Assembly (NCBI GenBank): GCA_041581335.1
Contig: JBFIDG010000008.1
Coordinates: 1 to 28,609 of the forward strand
From: JBFGSX01 sp041581335
GTDB taxonomy: Archaea > Thermoplasmatota > E2 > JACPAO01 > JAHFTW01
DNA length: 28,609 nucleotides
Direction of reading: 5' to 3'
This document shows positions 22,919-28,609 of the stretch, piece after piece. The position numbers were made by a program, and so were the translations under genes. Numbering within the stretch: position 1 is the stretch's first letter; every line of letters starts with the position of its first letter. The notes under the pieces are model-generated. The model did not search any database. It saw only the letters and a list, made by a program, of their open reading frames with translations, and had not been told where the DNA came from.

Positions 22919-23869
22919 GTGCTCGGTCACGATGCGGCCCGGGCCACCCGGGCGTAGCCGGAGGACCTCGCTGACGCCGTCCACGTCCGCCACGGCGGCC
23001 GCCACCTCGTCTTCGTGGTCGCTGTCCGTGTTCAGGTACGCCGTGGCACCTGTATCGATGCTGAACCACACCGGGACGCCGCGTCCACGCATGGCACGCA
23101 CGCGGTGGATGACGTCCACGGTGCCGGGCCGCCACGTCAGATGGCCGTTGCTGCCCGTCATCGTGACGGCGTGTAGGCTGAGCGTGTCCTTCTCGGCGGC
23201 GGCACCGATCCCTGACAGGTCGCGTCGGCGGATCGCTTCATGGGCTTCCGCCAAGACCTGTGGCATCGCCGCGACGCGGGCCTCGAACAAGGGACTCGTG
23301 GCCACCTCGTGGTGGACGTTCTCGGTGGGCTCCTCATGGCGGATGAGCGGCACGACGATGCGCCAATCGAGGGCATCATCATCGAGGAGTCGCCGGCTGT
23401 AACTGCGTCCGCGGTCCGTGATCCATTCAGATACGCCTCCGGTCAAGGCGCGGCAAGCCGAGCCGGCCCCGAGGCGGGCGAACTCGCTGAGCTTCTCCAG
23501 ATCCATGTCGAGTCCGTACGCCTTGGCCGCTGCCAGGGTCAGCGCCGCGAAGCCGCTGCTGCTGGAGCCGAGGCCCACGAACTGCGGGAAATCGTTGACG
23601 CTGACGATCTTGCAGTCCCGGTCGTCACCGGCCTTGTCACGGATGGCATCCAAGACGGCCCGCACACGATCCAGGGGGCGGCCCGAGCACGTCTGGCCAT
23701 CGATGGTGACGTCCAGGTCGCCGTCGATGATCTCGACCGTGGTGTGGCTGGTCAACGGCGCCGTGCAGACGCTGATGCTGTCATGGAATGGGATGCGGCG
23801 GACCGGGTCCTTCAGTCCGTGGTACTTGATGATGCCCTGGATCGGGTGGGCCACTGCGCTGGCTTTCAT
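22910..23869 (-). CDS. mvaD: Phosphomevalonate decarboxylase (haloarchaeal type)
   Basis: This GHMP-fold enzyme makes isopentenyl phosphate or diphosphate by ATP-dependent decarboxylation of (di)phosphomevalonate. The 319-aa protein resembles the characterised haloarchaeal phosphomevalonate decarboxylase as I remember it, in PIQGIIKYHG, HDSISVCTAP, VGLGSSSSGFAAL and SIDTGATAYLN. The last contains the catalytic Asp of true decarboxylases, which argues against the Thermoplasma-type mevalonate 3-kinase. With isopentenyl phosphate kinase (not in this window) it would complete the alternative mevalonate pathway. Its start overlaps the stop of GGGP synthase by ATGA (23866-23869), so the two are translationally coupled. 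Classic diphosphomevalonate activity cannot be excluded from sequence alone. Confidence 0.9.
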   Translation of the reverse strand: MKASAVAHPIQGIIKYHGLKDPVRRIPFHDSISVCTAPLTSHTTVEIIDGDLDVTIDGQTCSGRPLDRVRAVLDAIRDKAGDDRDCKIVSVNDFPQFVGLGSSSSGFAALTLAAAKAYGLDMDLEKLSEFARLGAGSACRALTGGVSEWITDRGRSYSRRLLDDDALDWRIVVPLIRHEEPTENVHHEVATSPLFEARVAAMPQVLAEAHEAIRRRDLSGIGAAAEKDTLSLHAVTMTGSNGHLTWRPGTVDVIHRVRAMRGRGVPVWFSIDTGATAYLNTDSDHEDEVAAAVADVDGVSEVLRLRPGGPGRIVTEHLF

Positions 23870-24699
23870 TCGTCGCCCTCCTCTATGTATTTGTCTCCGA
23901 TGTCCAGCCCGCGACGGAACTGGCGTTTGAGTTTCTCTTGCACCTGGAACATGAGGTCGCCCAATGTGCGGCGCACGTCGACCGCGCCTTCGACCAACGT
24001 GCCGGTGACGATGATGTCGGCGCCGGCGTGGATGGCGTCATGGGCGGCGTCCACGTCGCGGATGCCGCCACCGACGATGACGGGGATGTCCACGGCTCGC
24101 TTGACGGCACGGATCATTGCAGGGGGTACCGGCGTCTCGGCGCCGCTGCCCGCTTCCAAGTAGACGAAACGCATGCCGAAGAACTTCGCAGCCAGCGCGT
24201 AGGCGACCGCGGTGTCCAGGTCGTCCTGGGCGATCAGTTCCGCCTGGCCCACCTTGCCGACGGTGCCGCCGGGGGCCACGACCAGGTAGCCCATAGGGAT
24301 GGGCTCCATGCGGATCTTGTCGATGAGCGGCGCACCGGCGACCTGCTCGCCCACAAGGAAACGGCGGCTCTTGCTGTTCAAGAGCTGCATGAACAGCACG
24401 GCGTCCGCGTGGGCGGACAACTGGCCCGAACCACCCGGGAACAACACCACTGGCAGACCGCTCAGCTTCTTGATGAGCTTGACCATCTTGTCCATGCTGC
24501 GGCCCCCTTGGCTGGTGGAGCCGCCGATCAGGATGAGGTGACTGCCGGCTTCGCTGGCGGCCTTCGCCATCAGCCCGGCCTCCTTCGGTGTCTGCTCGTC
24601 AGGATCGATGAGCGTGAAGTGGAGTGGCCCGTGCTTGAGGTGTCGGTAGATGTAGTCCTCTACGAACTCGATGCGGGGTTTGCGGCGGAAACGCAACAA
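23866..24699 (-). CDS. Geranylgeranylglyceryl phosphate synthase
   Basis: This enzyme makes the first ether bond of archaeal lipids, joining geranylgeranyl diphosphate to sn-glycerol-1-phosphate. The 277-aa PcrB/GGGPS TIM barrel shows the Asp-rich LIDPDEQ site, LIGGSTSQGG, PVVLFPGGSGQLS, the YLEAGSGAETPVP substrate-binding loop and the phosphate-binding VGGGIRDVD plus TGTLVE. A C-terminal basic extension (KLKRQFRRGLD) may contact the membrane. No ATG is available; the start is a TTG (24699, or the TTG one codon later) 36 nt after the in-frame stop of the prenyltransferase, so translation is probably coupled. It overlaps mvaD by four bases. Confidence 0.93.
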   Translation of the reverse strand: MLRFRRKPRIEFVEDYIYRHLKHGPLHFTLIDPDEQTPKEAGLMAKAASEAGSHLILIGGSTSQGGRSMDKMVKLIKKLSGLPVVLFPGGSGQLSAHADAVLFMQLLNSKSRRFLVGEQVAGAPLIDKIRMEPIPMGYLVVAPGGTVGKVGQAELIAQDDLDTAVAYALAAKFFGMRFVYLEAGSGAETPVPPAMIRAVKRAVDIPVIVGGGIRDVDAAHDAIHAGADIIVTGTLVEGAVDVRRTLGDLMFQVQEKLKRQFRRGLDIGDKYIEEGDE

Positions 24700-24735
24700 T
24701 GGGTCGAGCAGGATGGGGGGTATGAAGGCTGCGTG

Positions 24736-25593
24736 TCAAGCCGCCTGCCGCATCGCCAGCGGCGCCACCAGGAGGCCGAGCAACGCAACGAGCATCGCCC
24801 ACTTGAGGGCACGTTGGCCCAGCGCCGCCCGATAGCAGCCCATGCCGCTCGCCACCAGGAACGCGCCACCGGCTCCGGCCAAGATGGTCCGTCCTGCCAG
24901 GTTCCATGACTCCACCGTCCAGACCAGGGCTGCGTCGATGCCGACGGCAAGACCGACGCTCACCGACGCGATCCAGCCGACCGCGCCCGGCCCAATCACC
25001 ATCGGCAACGTCTTTCGATCCGCGTCGCCGGCCACGTCCTCCACGTCCTTCAGGAGCTCGCGGGCGAGGTTGGTCAGGAACACCATCAGCATCACGAGCG
25101 CAAGCGTCCATGCTTTGCCGGCCTCCCACGGGTGGTGGGGCAAGGCGCCGAACAAGAACGTCGAAGCGACCAACGCGCCGACGGCGACGTTGCCGGCCAG
25201 AGGCCAGCGCTTCAAGCGCAGATCATAGGCGATCAACAGCAACGCGTTGAAGCCCGCGAACGCCAGCAACAGCAACCCGCCCGCGACCCAGGCTTGCAGG
25301 AGACCGAAACCCAACAAGAACGCGGCAAAGCTCTGCGCCGAACGCAGCGCGATGCGGCCGCTTGGCAACGGGCGCGCGGGGTGGATCGTGGCGTCGATGT
25401 GGCGGTCGCTGATGTCGTTGAAGACATTCCCGAAGGCCGTGATGAAGAAGGCCGCAAGCAGCGCCGACGGGTTCGAGAACAGCACCCCTTCGACCAAGGT
25501 GGCGCCGATCAGGACGCCGAGTGCCGCCATCGTGGCATTGCCTACGCGCATCATGTCGAAGCGCGCACGCCACAACGAACCATACGAGGCCAC
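24736..25593 (-). CDS. Digeranylgeranylglyceryl phosphate synthase (UbiA family)
   Basis: This membrane prenyltransferase adds the second geranylgeranyl chain to GGGP. It is 285 aa from the GTG at 25593, chosen because a GTTTTGAC box lies about 25 nt upstream; a TTG at 25608 is the alternative. The two Asp-rich motifs that bind Mg-diphosphate are present: NDISDRHID (59-67) and KDVEDVAGDADR (about 182), with HPARPLPSG between. Eight or nine hydrophobic helices follow the UbiA plan. Its position directly ahead of GGGP synthase supports DGGGP synthase rather than a quinone or heme prenyltransferase. Confidence 0.92.
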   Translation of the reverse strand: MASYGSLWRARFDMMRVGNATMAALGVLIGATLVEGVLFSNPSALLAAFFITAFGNVFNDISDRHIDATIHPARPLPSGRIALRSAQSFAAFLLGFGLLQAWVAGGLLLLAFAGFNALLLIAYDLRLKRWPLAGNVAVGALVASTFLFGALPHHPWEAGKAWTLALVMLMVFLTNLARELLKDVEDVAGDADRKTLPMVIGPGAVGWIASVSVGLAVGIDAALVWTVESWNLAGRTILAGAGGAFLVASGMGCYRAALGQRALKWAMLVALLGLLVAPLAMRQAA

Positions 25594-25614
25594 GACTGCG
25601 CCAGTCAACGCCCC

Positions 25615-25622
25615 GTCAAAAC
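25615..25622 (-). promoter_or_regulatory. Putative BoxA/TATA for the prenyltransferase-GGGPS-mvaD operon
   Basis: The minus strand reads GTTTTGAC, 22-29 nt before the GTG at 25593. It sits in the 43-nt gap behind the response regulator gene. Confidence 0.45.
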
Positions 25623-25636
25623 GTCACAGGGTCTGA

Positions 25637-26398
25637 TCAAGCAGCCTGCTGCAGCCTGTGCCCCGCCAGCTCCAGGCGCCGCGTCAGACCGTCAAGGAAC
25701 TCCCGTGCGACCCGGTCGCCGTTGTACAATGCCAACGTCGCCACGGAATCGATGAACACCGTCGGGGCCTCCATCGTCCGGCATGCCTGGAAGACGCGCA
25801 TGGACGCCTTCTCCAACTGCACGGGGGACCCAATGAACGAGACGCCCTTCGGCGCCACCAAGGCATCGTCCCCCCGCTGCGTCATGTCGACGAAATGGAA
25901 ATGCATCGCATCCACGCCCTTCGTGAGGCACCGCTCCAGCAACGTCTCATGTGGGTGCTGGAACAGCAAGACCACCGCTTCCGTGCACGCTGACAGGCGC
26001 TCCGCCAAGGCGTCCACGCCGCCCGATGCCTTCGCTGCTTGGTGGCGCTCGATGGCCGTCAAGAGCGCACGGCGCAGCACATCCGTCGCCAGGTTCGCCT
26101 TCACCAAGTACTCGTCTGCCCCACCCCGGATCGCGGCCGTCACGTGTTCCTCGCTATCATCGGCGGTCAACACCACCAAGGGCATGTCCGGGATCGTGGC
26201 GCGGAACGCCGCCAGCGACTTCATCCCAGACGTCTCCGATAGACCCAGATCCAAGATGGCGACCTGATGCCCTTCGGCGACCCGGGCCGCCTTGTCGATG
26301 GATGCGCAGACAGTGATGTGCGTGCAGCCGGCCTTGCCCAAGCGCGCCTTTGTCAGGCGCTGTTCGACGGGGTCGTCTTCAATGACGAGTACATGCAC
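25637..26398 (-). CDS. Response regulator with receiver domain and KaiC/RecA-like output domain
   Basis: The 253-aa two-domain protein starts at a GTG. The receiver (1-120) has the acidic pair D8-D9, phospho-acceptor D50 (AILDLGLS), T78 (VVLTADD) and K100 (EYLVKANL), all the residues needed for phosphorylation. The output part (about 130-253) resembles the DUF835/KaiC-like group. It has a beta-strand with a Walker B-like Asp (PTVFIDSVATLALYN) and a helix following (REFLDGLTRRLELAG), but no P-loop, so it probably senses or docks rather than hydrolyses ATP. There is no DNA-binding helix-turn-helix. It lies between geranylgeranyl reductase and DGGGP synthase with its own TATA-like box; the histidine kinase is not in the window. 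Confidence 0.85.
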   Translation of the reverse strand: MHVLVIEDDPVEQRLTKARLGKAGCTHITVCASIDKAARVAEGHQVAILDLGLSETSGMKSLAAFRATIPDMPLVVLTADDSEEHVTAAIRGGADEYLVKANLATDVLRRALLTAIERHQAAKASGGVDALAERLSACTEAVVLLFQHPHETLLERCLTKGVDAMHFHFVDMTQRGDDALVAPKGVSFIGSPVQLEKASMRVFQACRTMEAPTVFIDSVATLALYNGDRVAREFLDGLTRRLELAGHRLQQAA

Positions 26399-26428
26399 GG
26401 TCAGCCACCGACTCTTGATGGGTCGGGC

Positions 26429-26438
26429 ACTATATCAG
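26429..26438 (-). promoter_or_regulatory. TATA box for the response regulator
   Basis: The minus strand reads CTGATATAGT, 31-40 nt before the GTG at 26398, which leaves a leader of about ten bases. It separates the regulator from the reductase upstream. Confidence 0.5.
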
Positions 26439-26465
26439 GGCTTTGCGCGGAAAATGCAGAGATTG

Positions 26466-27848
26466 TCAGACCGCCGCGATGCGGCGCTCGGCATCTGCAA
26501 GCAACTCATCCACGTCGTCCCAGTCCGCTTTCGCCTTCGCTTCCTCCATGTCCCGGACCGCCAACATGTACTTGCGCACAAGGGGAGCCATCTTCGGGAA
26601 ATGGGTCAGCATGAGCTTGACGAACGTCGGGAACTTCGCCTCCGTGAGCTCCAACACGACCTTGCCATCAAGGATGCTGGCCAGGCGTTCGAAGTCCTTG
26701 TCCGAAAGGTTCTCCGAGAAGTAGCGAAGACGCAGCAACTTCTCCGTCACGGCACCCTCGTCCTTCGTCCAGTATTCGTGGACGTACGGCATCAAGGCCT
26801 CCTTCTTGACCGTGCCATTGCGCAGCGCCTCGCCGCCCACGCGGGCCGCGATCATCGCAGCACGCATCGCGATGATGATGCCGCCGCCATGGATCGGATT
26901 CACGAGTTGGGCCGCATCGCCGACCAGCATCACGCCATCTGCGACCGGCTCCGGCACACGGCTGCTCACCGGGATGCCGCTGCCGTTGAGCTCTGTCACT
27001 GAAGCGTTCTGGAAGTACTGGGGATTCGCCTCGATCCAGCGGTCCAAGTAGTCCTGGGCGCGGTTGCCCCAGGAACTGTGCTTGGCCAAGATGCCGATGC
27101 CGACATTGGCGACGTTCTCGCCCTTCGGGAAGATCCACACATAGCCCTTCGGAGCGACATCGTTGCCGAAATACAAGTGCAGCCACTTCTCCTCACCAAA
27201 GCCCTCCACACCCACCATCTCGTACTGGAAACCCGAGTGATAATCGCGCACGCGGTTCAAGGTCTTCAGACCCGACCACTTGCCGATGAATGAATCGATA
27301 CCATCCGCGCCGATCGTCAACTTGGCACGGATCTCGAACTCCTTGCCCATGAACTCCGCACGGATACCCTTCACGGTGCCCGCAGCGTCCTTCAGCAAAC
27401 CCACGGCCTGCGTCTTGGGCATGATCTTCGCGCCAGCCATGATAGCATCCCGCGCCAGGTGCTTCTCGAAGATCTTTCGCTCAATGACCCAGCCCATCGT
27501 GTCCGGGCCCACGAGCTCCACGCGCAGACCGCTGGGAGCATACAACGCAGCACCCTCGATGCGGCCGTACGCCCAAGCCGGATCCGGCTCGACGCCACAG
27601 AACGCCAAGCCCTCATCGCTCACGCCTTCAGCGCAGCGCTTCGGCGAACCGATGTCCTGCTTACGGTCAATGCCCAAGACAGAGAACCCTTGCTTGGCAA
27701 AGTCGCGCGCCGCGATCAAGCCACCCGGGCCCAGACCCACCACGAGCACATCGACCTCACAGTCGACGGCGCGGGGGATCGTGCCGGGCTTCAGGGTCGT
27801 CAACGGCTTCGCCGTCACAGAATCATCACTCGAACCGTTCAATGCCAT
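26466..27848 (-). CDS. Geranylgeranyl reductase family protein (digeranylgeranylglycerophospholipid reductase)
   Basis: This FAD enzyme saturates the geranylgeranyl chains of archaeal lipids. The 460-aa length is slightly longer than usual because of a hydrophilic N-terminal extension of about 30 residues. It shows the FAD-binding VLVVGLGPGGLIAARDF, the family signature GSPKRCAEGVS, and the second FAD motif MLVGDAAQLVNPIHGGGI. The C-terminal part contains KMAPLVRKYMLAVRD. It starts one base into the stop of the ferredoxin gene (TGATG), so the two are coupled. A ferredoxin encoded next to this enzyme supports full saturation in Methanosarcina, and the same arrangement here argues for the same electron path. 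Confidence 0.92.
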   Translation of the reverse strand: MALNGSSDDSVTAKPLTTLKPGTIPRAVDCEVDVLVVGLGPGGLIAARDFAKQGFSVLGIDRKQDIGSPKRCAEGVSDEGLAFCGVEPDPAWAYGRIEGAALYAPSGLRVELVGPDTMGWVIERKIFEKHLARDAIMAGAKIMPKTQAVGLLKDAAGTVKGIRAEFMGKEFEIRAKLTIGADGIDSFIGKWSGLKTLNRVRDYHSGFQYEMVGVEGFGEEKWLHLYFGNDVAPKGYVWIFPKGENVANVGIGILAKHSSWGNRAQDYLDRWIEANPQYFQNASVTELNGSGIPVSSRVPEPVADGVMLVGDAAQLVNPIHGGGIIIAMRAAMIAARVGGEALRNGTVKKEALMPYVHEYWTKDEGAVTEKLLRLRYFSENLSDKDFERLASILDGKVVLELTEAKFPTFVKLMLTHFPKMAPLVRKYMLAVRDMEEAKAKADWDDVDELLADAERRIAAV

Positions 27849-28078
27849 CAGGACACCACAAAGACACGTTGCGGCTTAGGAGCCGGAGCCTCTCCGTAGG
27901 CAGCGCCTTCCGAAAGAGCACCGACCGGACAGAACTGGATACACAAGCCGCAACTGATGCAGGGATCACTGTCCACGATCAGCGTATCACCGCGCAACGT
28001 GATGGTGTCCACAGGGCAGACACCCACGCAACCAGCGCAGGAAATGCAGCGGCCATGGTGAACGTCCACCTTCGCCAT
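27848..28078 (-). CDS. 2[4Fe-4S] ferredoxin
   Basis: The 76-aa protein carries two complete cluster motifs: C11-x2-C14-x2-C17-x3-CP (C21) and C40-x2-C43-x2-C46-x3-CP (C50). An Ala/Pro-rich tail (GEAPAPKPQRVFVVS) follows. It is probably the one-electron donor for the coupled geranylgeranyl reductase, whose ATG overlaps its stop. It starts at an ATG with a CTTTTCAT box 23-32 nt upstream, so it heads a leaderless two-gene operon. Confidence 0.93.
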   Translation of the reverse strand: MAKVDVHHGRCISCAGCVGVCPVDTITLRGDTLIVDSDPCISCGLCIQFCPVGALSEGAAYGEAPAPKPQRVFVVS

Positions 28079-28100
28079 ACACGCTCGCGACGCGACCCCG

Positions 28101-28110
28101 CATGAAAAGG
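28101..28110 (-). promoter_or_regulatory. Putative BoxA/TATA for the ferredoxin-reductase operon
   Basis: The minus strand reads CCTTTTCATG, 23-32 nt before the ATG at 28078, matching the T-rich boxes elsewhere in the window. Confidence 0.5.
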
Positions 28111-28145
28111 GAACCGTTGCCAGTCCAGGGTCTCGTCGAAGCGGC

Positions 28146-28153
28146 CTTATAGG
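28146..28153 (+). promoter_or_regulatory. TATA box for tRNA-Pro
   Basis: CTTATAGG lies 52-59 nt before the tRNA. It would place the start near 28175 and leave a 5' leader of about 30 nt, which contains a small CCCCTG/CAGGGG hairpin for RNase P to remove. Confidence 0.45.
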
Positions 28154-28204
28154 GGACCATTGTCGGCCGACTTGCGCCCCTGTGACCCCAGGGGGAGGCT
28201 AACC

Positions 28205-28277
28205 GGGCCCGTAGGGTAGTTTGGTATCCTTGTACATTGGGGTTGTACAGACTCCAGTTCAAATCTGGGCGGGCCCA
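28205..28277 (+). tRNA. trnP: tRNA-Pro (anticodon GGG)
   Basis: All four arms fold by hand. The acceptor is 28205-28211 (GGGCCCG) with 28270-28276 (CGGGCCC), all seven pairs good, and discriminator A at 28277. The D arm GGGT...TCCT has the TTGG loop. The anticodon stem GTACA/TGTAC encloses the loop TTGGGGT, with anticodon GGG at 28239-28241 and G37 as usual for Pro. The variable loop has four bases, and the T stem TCCAG/CTGGG carries the loop TTCAAAT. There is no intron, and CCA is not encoded. The 73-nt length is normal. The last 18 bases of this gene plus three bases beyond recur at 28378-28398. Confidence 0.95.
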
Positions 28278-28280
28278 CTT
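28260..28280 (+). repeat. Direct repeat copy 1: tRNA-Pro 3' end (attL-like)
   Basis: This 21-bp stretch runs from the tRNA T-loop through the discriminator base to three bases past the gene. It is identical to 28378-28398. The extent matches what tyrosine integrases leave when they integrate into the 3' half of archaeal tRNA genes. Confidence 0.7.
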
Positions 28281-28284
28281 CGCT

Positions 28285-28305
28285 CCACTTCGTTACGCGA
28301 AGTGG
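28285..28305 (+). repeat. Hairpin after repeat copy 1
   Basis: CCACTTCG-TTACG-CGAAGTGG forms a perfect 8-bp stem. The flanking CTGGGCGGG (28265-28273, inside the tRNA) could also pair with CCCACCCAG (28307-28315) with one mismatch, an extended fold that competes with the tRNA acceptor arm. Confidence 0.6.
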
Positions 28306-28321
28306 TCCCACCCAGAAGGAC

Positions 28322-28377
28322 GGACGCTGCGCGTCCCCGTCGATGGCAACCGTCGCTACGCTCCTCTGCCATCGACG
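28322..28377 (+). repeat. Two further hairpins between the tRNA-end repeats
   Basis: GGACGC-TGC-GCGTCC (28322-28336) forms a 6-bp stem. CGTCGATGGCA (28338-28348) pairs perfectly over 11 bp with TGCCATCGACG (28367-28377) around an 18-nt loop. The second ends exactly where repeat copy 2 begins. Confidence 0.6.
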
Positions 28378-28398
28378 CAAATCTGGGCGGGCCCACTT
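28378..28398 (+). repeat. Direct repeat copy 2: tRNA-Pro 3' end (attR-like)
   Basis: This is a perfect 21-bp copy of 28260-28280, 118 bp downstream. No tRNA 5' half precedes it, so it is not a second tRNA. Confidence 0.7.
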
Positions 28399-28401
28399 GT
28401 T

Positions 28402-28422
28402 TTCACTTCGTTTGACGAAGTG
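28402..28422 (+). terminator. Hairpin after repeat copy 2, T-rich surroundings
   Basis: TCACTTCG-TTTGA-CGAAGTGA forms an 8-bp stem that closely resembles the hairpin after copy 1; the two share CACTTCG/CGAAGTG. TTGTTTT just before it could end the tRNA transcript. Repeat plus hairpin therefore forms a unit of roughly 45 bp present twice. Confidence 0.5.
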
Positions 28423-28501
28423 ATACGTTCCGAACGAAGCGGGCCTGGCTCGTCAATAGCCACGTTCTACCACACGCGGTGGCGCGCCGGCCCATCCGGC
28501 C

Positions 28502-28609
28502 TCAGCCATCGATGGGGATGATGGTGACGGGGCGCCCTGCCTTCTCGGACACTTCCCTGGTGATGGAGCCCATGAGGAAGCGCCGCACCCGGCCCATGCC
28601 GTGGCGGCC
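28502..28609 (-). CDS. Universal stress protein (UspA family), C-terminal fragment
   Basis: The minus strand from the window edge to a TGA at 28504-28502 encodes 35 residues starting GRHGMGRVRRFLMGSITREV. This is the C-terminal ATP-binding signature of UspA proteins (G-x-HG-x9-GS-x3-V), followed by the last strand GRPVTIIPIDG. The rest of the gene lies beyond the right edge. It is transcribed toward the tRNA-Pro repeat region. Confidence 0.85.
   Translation of the reverse strand, partial: GRHGMGRVRRFLMGSITREVSEKAGRPVTIIPIDG

Noticed and set aside
28278..28398. A second tRNA ending at 28396
   Set aside because: The T-arm and acceptor 3' strand are present, but there is no matching 5' acceptor, D arm or anticodon arm upstream. 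It is only a copy of the 3' end.
28260..28422. CRISPR array
   Set aside because: There are only two repeat units, they overlap a tRNA gene, and the spacer is itself palindromic. No cas gene is present.

Overview
The window (28.6 kb, GC-rich, densely packed) is chromosomal DNA of an archaeon. The archaeal hallmarks are a beta-type proteasome subunit with its autocatalytic Thr, an archaeal ATP-dependent DNA ligase, pantoate kinase, a haloarchaeal-type phosphomevalonate decarboxylase, sn-glycerol-1-phosphate dehydrogenase and both ether-lipid prenyltransferases. The proteasome subunit matches the Thermoplasma enzyme closely as I remember it, which together with the high GC suggests a GC-rich Thermoplasmatota (Euryarchaeota) lineage; this placement is inference.

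Layout. 1-3220 (+): tail of an unidentified gene, two tandem secreted M28-type metallopeptidase lipoproteins and two small membrane proteins. 3227-8540 (-): a same-strand run holding a PAC2-family proteasome-assembly-chaperone homologue, a 91-aa membrane protein, DNA ligase, a polytopic membrane protein coupled to a secreted endonuclease/exonuclease/phosphatase (EEP) enzyme, and two more small membrane proteins, the last only 57 aa. 8635-11563 (+): CoaBC and pantoate kinase (CoA synthesis), then two membrane proteins. 11547-12206 (-): proteasome beta subunit. 12296-17716 (+): SpoU/TrmJ-like RNA methylase, a YdjM/DUF457-like membrane protein, a Ca-repeat lipoprotein, then a likely highly expressed surface protein and a transmembrane protein with a very basic cytoplasmic coiled coil. 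17943-19458 (-): UPF0179 protein and glycerol-1-phosphate dehydrogenase. 19604-20032 (+): CoA-binding protein. 20029-20784 (-): membrane protein with a zinc ribbon. 20942-22918 (+): secreted metallophosphoesterase. 22910-28078 (-): the ether-lipid block (phosphomevalonate decarboxylase, GGGP synthase, DGGGP synthase, a response regulator, geranylgeranyl reductase, ferredoxin). 28205-28277 (+): tRNA-Pro(GGG), followed by a hairpin-rich spacer in which the tRNA 3' end is duplicated. 28502-28609 (-): C-terminus of a universal stress protein.

How the genes fit together. Five of the enzymes needed to build archaeal membrane lipid lie within about 10 kb: the glycerol-1-phosphate backbone enzyme, a late mevalonate-pathway step, the two ether-forming prenyltransferases, and the saturase with its probable electron-donor ferredoxin. 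A response regulator with a KaiC/RecA-like output domain sits inside this block. Proteasome beta and a PAC2 protein with an HbYX-like tail suggest a protein-turnover theme. Many genes have a T-rich box about 26 nt before the start codon, often a GTG, which indicates widespread leaderless transcription.

The best candidates for something new are the duplicated tRNA-Pro 3' end with its hairpins, the envelope protein pair at 15095-17716, the membrane protein/EEP pair, and the response regulator in the lipid cluster.
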